Shown here in pieces: positions 21,823 through 33,743 of a stretch of DNA of 64,000 nucleotides; position 1 is the first letter of the stretch; every line of letters starts with the position of its first letter. The position numbers were made by a program, and so were the translations under genes. The stretch is from Welwitschia mirabilis (Eukaryota > Gnetophyta > Gnetopsida > Welwitschiales): the NCBI GenBank assembly GCA_051453625.1, contig JBOZIK010000001.1, positions 120,912,227 through 120,976,226 on the forward strand, in the 5' to 3' direction. The notes beneath the pieces are model-generated. The model was not told the DNA's origin and searched no databases. It saw only the letters and a list, made by a program, of their open reading frames with translations.

Positions 21823-22259
21823 CGTAACCTCTTCTTCGAAAGGCACATATTCTTCACCTAATTCTCCAACATTTAAAGGGAATAACTCATGAATTCCTAT
21901 TCCTCTATCCCATACTGAACTGCATAATAGAACTATTTCATTTTATCAATTAAGTTGCAGAAATCTTAAAGTAGGACAAGCCATTTCTGCTATGAAGAAT
22001 AATGGGAGGTAAAATGAGCAGACTGACTACACTCAAAGTCCCACAACAAATCTATCATCTTAGAATAATGATAAGTGTAAACATCATCTAGGCAATATGA
22101 ATAAGAAATCTGTGTATATAGTAAGCTAAAAAATGTTTGGTAACCCCTAATTGATCCTTAAGCTTTTTAATATTTGGATAGAGGGTCTCTATCACCAATA
22201 ATAACTAATAAGTGCAGTATGATATCTAACTCTTCTTATGAAAAATGGTTTATGATGCT

Positions 22260-23510
22260 ATAGGTAGATTACGAGAAGGTTCTGAAGACTTTCAAGTAAT
22301 TGGTAGACTTTGGATTAGAGGTTGAAAGTAGGAGGTAAAATATGAATATTCCCTTGATCCATTAATGCATTAAATTCATTTACAACCTCCTCCCCTTGGG
22401 AATCAGAAGGAAACAGTAAATACATAAAGAGGTTAGTGAAATAATAAAATGAAAAGATTCACTTACTATTATATAGTTATTCCTTAGCTAGTGAATTATA
22501 AGTTTCTTCAAATCCTATGGGGTAAACTCAAGATCATCCTTCCCTAAGTTTTAGAGTGAAACCTAAAATAAACGAAAATAAAATTATAAGTAAAATATCA
22601 TACCAAGTAAATACAATAAAGAAGAAAGATAAAGGCAAAAGAGGAATCAAAATAATAACCCAGAGGGCCAATGTTACCAAATAAAGCTACAGAGGGGTTC
22701 TTTATCTTTAGGATCCTAATGTACTAGGTAATTAATAGGAGCCTTCTCACTTTTACGATGGGAAGAATCATGTAAACTAAAGCCTTACTCATCCATAATA
22801 AAAAAATAGGCAAAGAAAGAGTTATTAGAAATACATTTGCTATCCAAAAACCCTACACAAGGATCAATACATCAGATCAAATAGTAAAAGTACCCTAGGA
22901 TGTCTCTCCAGGATCATAGTCCCTAGACCCTTCACCCTCTAGAGATGAAGAAGAATGAGAATAAAGTAGGAAATGGATAGCAATTTTGTAAGGACATAAA
23001 AAGAAAGATGGATTCACATTTGAAGATCTAAAGGGCTATAAACTGCTAAGACCCATGGAAGAAAATTATAAACCAAGTAGGATATGAACACAGAAATACT
23101 TACTTCTATCACTATTGTGCTTCATGTAAGTCACTTGGGAAATAGTGAATGAATAGACAATGGAGGCCTAATCCAATAAAATTCCACTAACTAAAAACGG
23201 TAACAAATAAATGATGTAACTAGGGATTTTACTAATTTAATCATGAAGAAATGCCCTGCTTGTAATCAATTCATCATAATCTACAAAATAAGGATAGTAA
23301 AATTAGCTGTGAATACCCCATGATGATGTGTACCCATCTCCCACATGCACACGAATTCATCTGGGTGATTAGCCATAAAATAACAGAATTCCTAATTAGA
23401 GTGATAAATCTTATGAGGACTGCAGTCACTTTGGCTTAACCTGAACATCAACCTTATGATCTCTTTTGAAATTTGAATAGGGACATGAAGAGGATGAGTC
23501 ATGGTAGCTA
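22260..23510 (-). pseudogene. Unknown degenerate reading frame
   Basis: Minus-strand frames between these points look like a former protein broken by stops, with long runs of mixed hydrophobic and aromatic residues such as 'MTHPLHVPIQISKEIIRL', 'FMANHPDEFVCMWEMGTHHH' and 'EFYWIRPPLSIHSLF'. I do not recognise the family. It could be an extra reading frame of the Tat-like element on one side, or a plant-mobile-domain type protein. No catalytic motif is visible. Confidence 0.25.
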
Positions 23511-24079
23511 TATAAGAATTAAAGGAAAGATAAGAAGAATTAAAAATGAAGCAACTAGTTGGATGGTGAAGATAAAAGGAAGAAAAACCACATACATCTA
23601 GTAGGTTAAAGGAAAAGATCTAAGAAAACCTTACTCTATAGCTCATTATTATATTTTCAACTTAGTGGATTTGACATTGGTAGAATTCAAATAGGGAGAC
23701 AGAGTCACTTAGCCATATCTTGAAATGTGGATGCTACAAACTAGAAGTGTTAAAGAAGAGGTCATATTTATAAGTAAAAAAAGGCTATAAAAAACCTACA
23801 TAAAATGTGTAAAAAAATCACTAAAAGACAAAAATAAGTACCACATAGAAGAGAAGTAGTAAAATAAGGAGAAGATAAGCTATCATATGGCTGAAAAACA
23901 TGAGGTAAATAAGGTAAAAATGAGGGATCCATAGGGCATTTATAGAAGTAGACCCAGGGTTAACTAACCAGAGGAGTAAAGATAATTATAATTAAAGAAG
24001 TTCTAGTTAACCTGGGGTTGAAGGAAGAAAACTATAGTTAGATAATAGTATTGGCTACTATGAGGATGTCATACTCCAA
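23511..24079. other. Stretch without recognised features
   Basis: AT-rich sequence between the unknown frame and the tandem repeat. I see nothing specific in it. Confidence 0.3.
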
Positions 24080-25560
24080 AAGGCCAATGTCGCACTTGAT
24101 TGCGAAATGTTGCATTTGAGTGTTTGACATTAAACTTGGTCCTACAATAGTTTCATGAATTTATTTGACTCCACCACATCATTATTCCACTTAAAATTGT
24201 ATCATAAGAAGGCTCCGATATTGCACTTGGATGTTTGACATCATACTTGAATGTCCAACATTGCACTTAAGTGCCTCACATCACACTTGCCTTCCGCTTG
24301 CCTTATGGAAACTCTTGCTCAATCATGGCATTAACTGTGCTTCTCTAGCCTACTTTGCAACAAAGCCTCTGACGTCACACTTAGATGTCCAACATCACAC
24401 TTGAGTTCCTGATGTTGCACTTGCTCCTGCATGCCTCTGTCAACTCTTGTTCCACTCTAGCATCAACAACTCTGCTTCTACCTACTCCACAATGAAGGCT
24501 CTAATATTGTACTTGGGTGTGAGACATTACACTTTAGTGCTTGACGTTACACTTATATGGCTAATGTTGCACTTATCCTTATAAGGCTCTGGCCTCTTTT
24601 ATCCAAATCCGATGCATTCTGCCATATTAAAGCCTGCCCTACTAAGAAGGATCTAACATTATACTCAAATGCTTGACATTACACTCAATTACTTGACATT
24701 GCACTTGAGTGCTTAACATCATACTTGAGTATCTGACATTACACTTGAGTTTGAAACACTCTGATACCTTCTACAATGCCCTAGCACTTTGTGTTCCACT
24801 TCAGAATTTCTGTCAAAAGAAGGTCCAATGTTGCACTTGGGTATCGAACATTAGATTTAAATTCCCGATGTCACATTTGAGTGCCTGATATTACAGTTTC
24901 TTCTATAAGCTTCTATCACCTCCTGCTTGCCCTAAAATCACCCTTCTTCCTAGCTTACCTATGATAAATACCTCTGATATCACACTTAGATGTCTAATGT
25001 TGCACTTGAATGTTCAAAGTTGCACTTGAGCATCTAACATTGCACTTGCTTCTATAAGCTTATAGCACCTCTTACTCATCTTGGCATTACCCATTCTGCC
25101 CTAGCTTACCTATGACAAAGGCCTTTAATATCATACTTCTGTGTTCAACATTACACTTGGATGCCAGACTTCGCACTTGAATGCCTGATGTTACAGTTGC
25201 TTCTACAAGCTTCTAGTACCTCTTCTTCACCCCTAACATAGCCTACTTTATTTTAGTTTTTATATGATAGAAATCTCAGATGTCACACTTGGATATCCAA
25301 CATTACACTTAAATGCCTACTATCACACTTAATGCCTAACATTGTACTTGTTCTTGTAAGGCCTTGACACCTCTCATTTGACTTTGACACTCATCACCTC
25401 ACCCACACTCACTCCATAAAAAAGCTCCAATGTTGCACTTAGGTAGCTAAAATTGCACTTAGATGTTTGACATTGCACTTGAATGTCTAATGTTCAAGTT
25501 TAACCTTAAATCATCCAACGTTGCACTTGGAGTACCTAGTAACACACTTTTTTAATAGTT
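24080..25560. repeat. ~150-bp tandem repeat array built from ~20-bp half-motifs
   Basis: About nine diverged copies start near 24210, 24363, 24493, 24648, 24818, 24970, 25118, 25271 and 25422, each at an AAGGCTCYGAT-like string, with spacing 130-170 bp. Within each copy the motif TTGCACTTGAGTGYCTGACA recurs two to four times at 20-22 bp spacing. It is followed by a spacer with CTTCTACAAGC..CTAGCACCTCTT and CTACTC or CTTACCTATG strings. Partial copies extend back to about 24080. Similar tandem arrays are known in the 3' untranslated regions of plant Tat and Ogre-type elements. Confidence 0.8.
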
Positions 25561-25867
25561 ATCACCAATGGGATTAATGTCGTTAAGGGATATTTTAATA
25601 ACTATTAAATATTTTTCTAATCATTATTTAGTTACAGATACTTGATTCTTGTAGCAGAACTATAAAAGGACATTATCTCCACCATAAAAAAGGAGGATTA
25701 ATCATAGAAATAAGAGAAAAAGAAGCAAGTGTATGAGTTCAGAAGGATGTAGAATCAACTAACACACCATGGAATAAAGGGTAAATGGAAGGATGGACAA
25801 AATAGAGACATAATTAGGATACATTCACTCTTAGAATGAACTTATTGCGAGTACGATTAATAACTAA

Positions 25868-26960
25868 AAGTAGAGGATTGACCCTAGAGGGGGGTGAACA
25901 GGTCTTTTGAAGTTGTGATTCCTTGCTGTTCACGACCTGTAAAAACCAAAAATATAAAGAAGTACTAAAATAAGGTATTTAATGATGGATAGACACCACC
26001 CTTCAAATTTATAGATCCTTGTCCTAGCTGGCATATATTTGCTCACAAGAATGGTTTTTAGGCTCACCAAATAACCTTTCACAATCAATGAGGATTTTAA
26101 GGGTTATCCTCAACCATGAAACAATGAAAAAAAGGAAGGATGCTTTAAAGCATAGATTTCGCCTTTAAGGTACAACAATATTCTTCTCAAGAAAGTATCA
26201 AGATGCAAGTACAATATAAATTTGAACTTGAATAATGTTCAGATGTGCTAGAAGAGAGTATGACATTTCGTATTCAATCTCTGATTTAACAATTCAGCAA
26301 TCATGTGTCTCTATTGAATATAGGAGAGATTTTATATTTAAGAAATGATATGTAATTGTTTCCACAAAGAGAAGTAAACCATTGCATCTTTTTAAGGGAC
26401 CGTTGCACCTTATGCATCGGGTCAGTCGCCTATTCCGCTATTAGGTTGGTTTTCACTGCATGTGTTGCAGTTGCTTGTACGATACTTGTCGGTCGCCCGT
26501 CCTATTATCTGATTGAATCTACCTGAGTAAACTACAGTCGCCTCTGTACAGATGGCGGTCTCCCGTGTATGAACCAAATTTTTTATGTTTGTATTAGTTC
26601 GATCACCCAGTATTTAATATGCAGTTGCCCGATTTTGAAGCAGTTTTAAAGATCTTAATCAGTTGGTCACTCGATCTTATGCATCAGTTGCGCGGTGCTG
26701 AGAATTACCTGCATAAAAGACTAACTTACAAAAACTTGTTAAATTAATCAATGACAATGAGTTCTCAACAATAACCTTCTCTCTTACTTGGAAGAAAGTC
26801 CATTGAATAGAACCTAAGGACATCCCAAGAATAACCATCTACCTTAAGACAACATACTTCAACTTGCATAGTCTTCCTTTAGAACATTCAAATGAGACTA
26901 CTAAATACAGAGGCAAATCTTTAATCCTTTTTATCCAATTGAGTAAATAATTCCAACATA
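25868..26960 (+). mobile_element. Sirevirus-like copia LTR (solo or truncated)
   Basis: It opens GGATTGACCCTAGAGGGGGG followed by TGAACAGG, a start very common in LTRs of plant Sirevirus-type copia elements. The following kilobase has LTR-like character (no reading frame, GC-richer islands). I cannot place the right end precisely. No primer site or gag of this lineage follows, since the next coding sequence at 27160 is Ty3/gypsy. It is probably a solo LTR or a fragment. Confidence 0.5.
26423..26695 (+). repeat. Scattered GTCGCCCG-type motif cluster
   Basis: Nine related 8-10 bp motifs occur in one orientation: CAGTCGCC 26423, CAGTTGCT 26468, GGTCGCCCG 26491, CAGTCGCC 26535, GGTCTCCCG 26557, GATCACCCA 26601, CAGTTGCCCG 26622, GGTCACTCG 26665, CAGTTGCGCG 26685. 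CAG- and GG-initial versions roughly alternate. Deviations are mostly C-to-T or G-to-A. Confidence 0.55.
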
Positions 26961-27159
26961 GAACCATGGGAATGAGAGAAAATTACAAAGATGATATGCG
27001 TCAAGATATATAAAGGAAAAGCATGGACAAGCAGAGAAGCCATTTCCTAGATTTTATAAATAGAAAACTACTTTGACCTTTAAAATGTCCCACTAGAATG
27101 ACAATATGCATCTACTCCTACTTTTCTTGTAGGAAATGCATAGGAATGATGGTTCAGAT
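26961..27159. other. Boundary stretch before the chromovirus-like gag
   Basis: No primer site or LTR end is clear. It may contain the 5' untranslated part of the chromovirus-like element. Confidence 0.25.
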
Positions 27160-27640
27160 ACCAACAAACGCACCCACAAAGATTCCCTTGGAACACCTTC
27201 ATAGAGGAATTTAAGAAAAAATTAATTCTTAAATATTTTATTAAAGATCACATGGTGTAATTCCAATGCCTATGTCTTAAAAAATACCCACTCAACAAAC
27301 ACTAATCTAAATTTTAATGCTTAATAAAATGTCAAAAGAACTTCTCTGAGAAGTAGTTGATCAATAGTTTTATTAATGCACTACCACTCAAACTCCAAAG
27401 AATCCTTCACACTTTAAAAATAAAATTAATTAAATATGCCTACCATAAAATAAAACATNNNNNNNNNNNNNNNNNNNNNNNNNNNNNNNNNNNNNNNNNN
27501 NNNNNNNNNNNNNNNNNNNNNNNNNNNNNNNNNNNNNNNNNNNNNNNNNNNNNNNNNNACACTTTAAAAATCAAATTAATTAAATATGCCTACCATAAAA
27601 TAAAACATTATCTTCAAGAGTGAGAAAATCGATGGAATGA
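27160..27640 (+). pseudogene. Chromovirus-like Gag remnant
   Basis: Plus-strand frames show a 'WNTF..EFKKKLILKYF' block near 27185-27240 and 'FINALPLKLQRI' near 27366-27400, then 'IKLIKYAYHKIKHYLQE'. These match the '..F..EF...Y.P' and 'F..GL...I......P.....A...A...E' parts of the retrotransposon Gag domain. The 100-N gap at 27459-27558 sits inside, with about 50 bp repeated on both sides. No zinc knuckle is visible. Confidence 0.6.
27459..27558. other. Assembly gap of 100 N with duplicated flanks
   Basis: The 49 or so bases before the gap (ACACTTTAAAAATAAAATTA... to AAAACAT) reappear right after it with one or two differences. This suggests two contig ends that overlap but were not merged. 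Confidence 0.9.
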
Positions 27641-27919
27641 GTCCTATACTTCAAAAGTGGATAGATCCAACATGAAAAACATACCCTTGGTATAGGAAAC
27701 ATTTAGAACTAATATTACATGTCATAAATACTAGAAGAAGGGTTAAATTTCTAAAAATTATACATCCAAATCTCTAGCACCAAAATTTTCATAGAAAAAT
27801 TAGACTTAAGCCTCACAAAATTAAGCCCCACCACCAAAAAAGTTGTATGTTACTGTTCAAGTATGTATGACTTAAAACTAGTATTCTATCTTGGAATTAC
27901 ATGGTTAAATTTCATCTTT

Positions 27920-28160
27920 CTTTATTTCATTCTTTGTAGACACTAGCATGTATGACAATTTTATTTCTCTAGAATTATTTTACAAATTAAAGATCACCCT
28001 TTTTAAAGAACAAAAATCTATAATAGGGATCACAAAGGGTACTTTTCTTACAGAGGATAGAATTGTCACCCTCATCAACTACACCATTATGACTCTCACA
28101 CTTAGGGGCAATTTCTATGATTTTCAAAAGGAAGAATACCATCCACCTTAGGAATTCCTT
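27920..28160 (+). pseudogene. Chromovirus-like aspartic protease remnant
   Basis: An open frame from 27948 (67 codons) follows a codon run reading V-D-T-S just upstream: 'VDTSMYDNFISLELFYKL' parallels the VDSGATHNFIS..L active-site block of Ty3/gypsy proteases. The catalytic Asp is present, but the D-S-G is changed to D-T-S. The rest ('LTLRGNFYDF') fits the following strand. Confidence 0.6.
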
Positions 28161-28539
28161 CCTAGTTAGATAAAATGTCTGAGTTAATTTTCATCAACAT
28201 ACTTTGTTACTAACAACTTCATTTAAAGGATGAACCTTAAAGAAGAAGGGAGGGAATAACAGAGTATTCTTAACCTCACCCAAGTAGATATCCAAAGCTA
28301 TTAAAACGAAATAGGTTTTTATTACCCTAATACAGGTAGAAAATAGTAAAGATGAACACACATTGCCAATAGAACTATAATAATTTCTTAGTGTACTTGA
28401 AGATTCCAAAAGCTTACCACTAAAGGGCAAAGTACAATATGAAATTAATCTTCTTCATGGAGCATAACCAATAGCATGAGCTTGCTATCAATTTTTAATA
28501 ATAGAACTGAGGAAACTAAAACTACAAATCAAATAGTTA
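28161..28539 (+). other. Linker between protease and RT
   Basis: Degenerate pol sequence between the protease and RT domains of the chromovirus-like element. No motif is recognisable. A minus-strand open frame at 28194-28430 is taken as chance. Confidence 0.4.
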
Positions 28540-29070
28540 CTTTTGGAAGGCAAGATCCACCCTAGTGTATCACCTTGGAAAGCCCTAGTACTCTTCATGA
28601 AGAAAAAGAATGACATCTTATAACTTTGAATTGATTACATATAGTTAAATGAGATAACCATCAAGAATAGGTATGCTTTGCCAAGAATTGACAAGTTATT
28701 GGATCAATCTCAAGAAGCCAAATTCTTCTCAAAAATTAAATTAAAGTCTGGATCTCTGTAAATCTGCCTCAGAGAAGAAGATATCCACAAATTAGCTTTA
28801 GAACAAGATATATGCATTATGAATTCATAGTAATGTTCTTCAGATTGACAAATTCTTGTGCTACTTTTATGAGTTTAATAAATGATATTTTCAACTTTAT
28901 CAAGATACGTTTGTACTTGTGCTTTCAGATGATATTCTAATGTATTCCAAAAGCCAAGATGATCATTTTTCACACCTAAAGCAAGTTTTATATGTCTTGA
29001 CCAGGCATAACTTTAAAACTAAATTGAGCAAATGTAACTTTTTCTAGATAAAAATCAGCTCTAAAAGGCA
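28540..29070 (+). pseudogene. Chromovirus-like reverse transcriptase
   Basis: A readable but interrupted RT. Blocks in order are 'PSVSPWKALVLFMKKKND' at about 28558-28612, '[19 protein letters not shown]' at about 28660-28716, '[12 protein letters not shown]' at about 28718-28753, and '[15 protein letters not shown]' at about 28907-28952. The last is followed by 'HLKQVLYVLTRHNFKTKLSKC'. The two catalytic aspartates (28928-28933) are kept, but the residue before them is Ser rather than an aliphatic one. Several stops fall between blocks. Confidence 0.85.
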
Positions 29071-29780
29071 TGTAATTTCTAATAAAGGGATTACAATTGA
29101 TCCAACCAAAGTATAAGGCATAAGGGATTTGCCAGAACTAAAGGATGCCATACAACTTTAAAGTTTCTTAGGGTTGGATGGCTTCTATTATAAATTCTTC
29201 CTAGAATTATTTCAACTTGTAGCACTATTTATAGATTTAACTTCTATGATAAATGCAAGGAGGGATTTCTCAGGCTAAAGCTATTACTTAAAACTACACT
29301 GATTCCCAAAATTGTATACATAAAAAAGCATTTACAATCACCATTAATGCTTTTACTTAAGGTACAAAAACTGTACTAAGCCAAGACAATTAAGTGATCT
29401 TCTATGAATCATGAAAACTAAATCAACATAAAAAGAACTATCCCATCCATGATCTCAAATTACTAGTCATAGCGTATGTCTTAAAGGTTTGGGCATATTA
29501 CCTGTTCAAAGGAGAATTTTTCTTAAAACAGATAATAAAAGCTTAGACTATTTTTAGAAATACCCTCTTCTAAAAATGTGATAAAGAAGATGGGTTTAAT
29601 TACTTGGAAAATATGACTTCAAAATATGGTACACACTAGAAAAGAAGAATAAATTTGTAAACATCTTGAGTAGAATGTGATGCATTCTAGCCACCACTTC
29701 TATCTTAGATCTATCAATTTTTCTTAAGACATTCATAGCAAATGATTCATACTTTGGATACATACATCAGTCAATTCAAG
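29071..29780 (+). pseudogene. Chromovirus-like RNase H remnant
   Basis: The sequence starts with the connection 'GITIDPTKV' and 'SFLGL.GFYYKF' near 29080-29200. The RNase H block follows with 'YLFKGEFFLKTDNKSLDYF' near 29500-29550, where the family has '..L.G..F...TDH..L.Y'. Stops and frame changes are frequent. Confidence 0.7.
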
Positions 29781-30970
29781 AAGGGAAAAATGTTAACACA
29801 CACATTCTTTTATGAGATAGATACCTATTAAAAGGCTAATGTATTTGTATTTCACAAGGTCCATCGAGAAGAAACTTAATATCTGAACTGCATGAAGTTC
29901 CCTATGCAGGGCACTCCAAATTCATCTGAGATTACCATTAATTAAGAAAGAACTACTTGTGGCTTAGAATGAAGGTAAACTTGAAGGAGTATATTTCATA
30001 ATTTTCCCACTTATTATCAAATAAAGATTGATCAAGGAAGATCCACCAGACTCCTTCAACCATTAGGGGTATCATAGTGGAAATGAAACGAAATATCTAT
30101 GGATTTCATCATTGGGTCATCTCTCACTAATAGACAACATGATGTGATTTTTATTTGTGTAGATAAGTTAATCAAGATGGTCCATTTTATTGCAGCATGA
30201 AGCTCTAACATAGCTCAAGAATTAACTCTATGGTTTATGCAGGAAGTTTTCAAGTAACATGGTGCACCTCAATCTATTGTATTGAATCAAGATCTAAAAT
30301 TCTTATTCAAGTTATGACAAGTTTATTTCATCACTTGGGTATTAAACTCAGTTGTAGTACTACATATTACCTAGAAATGTATGGTTAAAAATAAAGAATA
30401 AATTACATTTTAGAAGATACTCTATAATGATAGGTGGCTAGAAAACTCAAATAAGGGGAGAATTACCTACACTTGGCTGAGTTCTCTTATAATCAAACTT
30501 TCCAGACCTTAATTCAATGTTTTTTGTTTGAAGTAATGTAAGGTAGGAACTATTCCACCCCTTTCACATGGCCCGATCCTTCATAAAGATTAGAAAGGGA
30601 TATGAGATCTAAGTTAAAATCTATAGAAGGATGGTTACCAAGGTAGAGATATACCTAGAAGCTTCTCAAGACTAGTATTAGAAATATTATGATCTAAAAA
30701 ATCAGAACCACATATTCCAAGTTGATGACCAAGTTCTTTTAAAGATCAACCTTGAAAGGAACTCTTTAAAAATCGAAAAGTATAGTGAGATAGCCCAATA
30801 GTATTGTGGTCCATTCAAGATTATCAAAAGAATAGGAGGCCTAGTTGATAAATTAGAACTACCTTTTTGAATGTCTTGGATTCACCTATTTTTCCATGTG
30901 AGCATGTTAAAACCCTAGTATGAAGGTAAACCCCTAGACAACAACCTGAACTGGTAGCATATTATACTCA
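29781..30970 (+). pseudogene. Chromovirus-like integrase remnant
   Basis: The core starts at 'MDFIIGSSLTNRQHDVIF' and 'CVDKLIKMVHFI' (about 30096-30196), with the first catalytic Asp kept. A degenerate 'YHP..DGQ.E' region lies near 30355-30410. A 'LAEFSYNQTFQT' block is near 30470-30510 and a 'W.RP'-type block near 30565-30600. The C-terminal GPF module is visible: 'CGPFKIIKRIG' near 30810-30840 and 'FHVSMLKP' near 30890-30915. Many stops are present. Confidence 0.75.
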
Positions 30971-31383
30971 GACCCAACCTAACCTTTGTTGTTTAACTTA
31001 AAAAATTCTTAGATACTAGAATTAAGTAATTAAGAAATAAAAATATAAATAAAAAACTCATCTAATGAACACATTGTAATAAAAAAAATTGGAAAAATAG
31101 GGAGCTTATGCAGAAGATCTTTTTCAACCTTTTTAGGGAGTTTAATAAAAAATGAAATTCTACTTCCTCATTTTTTAGTGTATCTCTTCATATACAATGT
31201 TTTCCTTTCCTTATGTTTTGTAGATAATATAAGAAATAATCCAGATAAGCATGCCTACATGGATGATGCAAGAAGAGAAGAAACCATGCTTAAGGACAAG
31301 CACAATCATTAAGGATGAGGGAATGTAATATTTCTAATTCATGATTTGTAAATAAGTGTGTTAAGCCATAGATTTAGTGTGAT

Positions 31384-32454
31384 TGTTGTAATGTGTATTT
31401 ATAAAAATTATTATTCTCAAGGAGATCCTATCATTCATAAATAAAATAGATATCTTACACAACACAACACACTAATATAAATGAGAGTGGACCCGAATGT
31501 TATAATCTGTCAAAGGCCTAGACTAGAAGAAAGAGATTAGATTTTAATAAAAAATACTTACATATTCTAGCAAAAGAAATAAATTGTAATACAAAAAAGT
31601 ACAATGCAATATACTTATACAAAGTTAATCTAGGAAAGGAAAATAGCAATTCACCTAAACTAATAATGCTCAACCTTAATAAAGGTTGTCCTCATAACCT
31701 ATATCACTCAAGAAACTATCACCAAATTAGAAGCAACATAAACTATAAGGGATAAGTAACATAAGCATAGGAAATGAAAAATAGTTCTTTATATTAATCA
31801 AACCACATCTGTGTTACAAAGTAGCCACACTTCAATGGAGAAAGCACAACCAATACCAAAGAAGATTTCTCTCTACAATTATAAAGGATGGTTCTTTGGC
31901 CCTTTAATCTCTTATTACAAAAATTTTCAGTGTAAGTAAAGATTAGACAAAGTTGAGGATGAAATCAATACTTGTTAACAACAAACACACAAATAGATAA
32001 ATAGATGTAGCACAACCCTACTATCCATACAAAAGACATATAGACAAATGAAAAAAGTTAGGTCAATGTTTAGTGGAACATTATAACAGATGTCATCCTA
32101 CTGGTTATCCAGACGATACAAGGGATGATTCCACCTCATAAATAATCCATTTATTTATTACATTAATCATAGTCAGTATCCTCGTTGGCTTCAACTATTC
32201 TATCGTCCATATAGTCTTTCAGATGATGAGGTGGATAATAGGCTTTTACAAATGTTCATCTAATGTATAAACCTCAATGTTTATAGGAAGTTTATCTCAA
32301 AAGCAGGAAATGTTATGAACTAATCTAAATGTTGTAAAATGTTATGGAGATTGCATGTTTTTGTATCTTTTATCTCAACTCTCTATTATCATGGAAATCT
32401 AGCATAAAACTATCTAATATCTTGCAAAACTACTCAAAATACCCTATCAAATAT
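31384..32454 (-). mobile_element. Athila-like LTR B (likely solo)
   Basis: It starts TGTTGTAATG on the plus strand and follows LTR A base by base for about 1070 bp until the gap at 32455. No primer-binding site lies next to its start; the chromovirus-like element is there instead. It therefore looks like a solo LTR or an LTR whose internal part is lost. Family palindromes lie at 32092-32129 (GTCATCC ... GGATGAT) and about 32201-32240. Confidence 0.75.
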
Positions 32455-32514
32455 NNNNNNNNNNNNNNNNNNNNNNNNNNNNNNNNNNNNNNNNNNNNNN
32501 NNNNNNNNNNNNNN
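32455..32514. other. Assembly gap of 60 N
   Basis: The gap lies exactly at the junction of LTR B and LTR D, where about 25 bases of the first and about 10 of the second are missing. Confidence 0.95.
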
Positions 32515-33743
32515 GAATTATGAAATCTTTAAGTCTTTTAGGAAAAACTTGTAAATCATAATAATTGCAGACAACACACACTAGTATAGATGAAAGTTAA
32601 CCTGAATTTCATAATCCGATGAAGGCACTAGATTAGAAGTTCAAGAATTAATTTTCAAAAGTATTTTTGATCTTATTTATTTTAGTAAATGAAAGTAAAC
32701 AAATATAAAAATACAATGCAATGATGAATAAAGGTGAAATGCAAAGGATCAAAATGGAAATGAGATGGATTCTATTTGGACTCTAATCCTCCTATATAAG
32801 AACTATTTTTATATCACTTAGATCAACTAGAAAGAGTTCTATTACTTATTTCTAGCCGACATAGACTATAAGAATTGAAAAATAGAATATGGATAATATA
32901 ATATGGAATTGGAATGAAATATCAATGTAAATCAAAATTAATGAAATCAAACTTAAAAAAGGTTACTATTATGATCTAAATAAGCTATAGAATTATCACT
33001 AAACTATAACTAACTTAAACTATAAGGGACATAAATATAATTATAGTGAAGAGAGTGATTAAACTAATTATAAAATTTTTACATCCACTTACAACAAAGT
33101 AGTAGCACCTCAATAATCCTGACACCAAGGTAAACTTCTCTTTATAGCTATTAAATGGATATCTTGTTCTTCAATCTTCTATCACAAGAACATCAGGTAT
33201 AAAATATGGAAAAGAAAGTGAGGAAAAAGGAGGGTATTTATAGTTTTACATTGAAGTTTCAAAAGCTTAACCATAGATATCAGAGAAAAAACCCTAGCAA
33301 TTCATATGGGTTACATAATCCCATTATAAGAATAATTCTTTCCATCCTAAAATATAGCTATCATCCTAACTATTATGAGGATGATAATGAAAACATCACT
33401 TCATGTCAAAAGATGGTTCATCAGCTTTAAGCCCTATAGTCAACTCTAGAGACTCCATCCATGTCACTCATACTATCATCTTGCCTATCATGAAGATGAT
33501 AGAGGGGATGATAGGATTTTTCATCTTCTAGTTATAGGAGAAATCAGTCTTCTACATGGTAAATCCTTCCTTCAAAGTATTAAAACAAGCCTAAGATTCC
33601 TCCAAATATGCTAAGAATTGCATGTTTCAATGATCATCCTATTCATTCTGCATAATTATCAAAATTGCATCCAAACTTATTTAAATGTCCTTAAAAAACA
33701 CTCAAAATACACTATCAAATTCCTATAAATTGGCATCACAACA
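32515..33743 (-). mobile_element. Athila-like LTR D (3' LTR of element DE)
   Basis: It matches LTR E through its length, for example 'AGGCACTAGATTAGAAGTT' near 32613 and 42139, and ends ...CACAACA at 33743 followed by a pyrimidine-rich TAACCTCCTACTT. On the minus strand that is a short polypurine tract at the correct place. Its first ten or so bases are in the gap. Family palindromes lie at 33360-33385 (ATCATCC/GGATGAT) and 33473-33514 (CTATCATC/GATGATAG, perfect 8-bp outer arms). Confidence 0.8.

Larger units (their letters stand above)
20480..22250. other. Unrecognised AT-rich stretch with a 716-N gap
   Basis: Apart from the possible primer site at 20766 and the gap at 21107-21822, I see no clear domain. 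A 65-codon minus-strand frame at 20505-20702 has no recognised motif. Confidence 0.3.
27160..31383 (+). mobile_element. Chromovirus-like Ty3/gypsy element (degenerate)
   Basis: The plus strand carries gag, protease, RT, RNase H and integrase in the normal Ty3/gypsy order. It is followed by a polypurine stretch near 31311-31323 and about 60 bp that may be the start of its 3' LTR (TGTAATATTT at 31325). That LTR is cut by the Athila-like LTR B at 31384. The RT 'SP...L..KK...L..DY..LN..TIKN.Y.LPRID.L.DQ' layout is that of chromoviruses. I see no clear chromodomain after the integrase. Confidence 0.75.

Noticed and set aside
24080-25560. Tandem array as centromeric satellite
   Set aside because: The ~150-bp period falls in the range of plant satellites, but there are only about nine diverged copies with internal short modules and variable length, so it is reported as a local tandem repeat.
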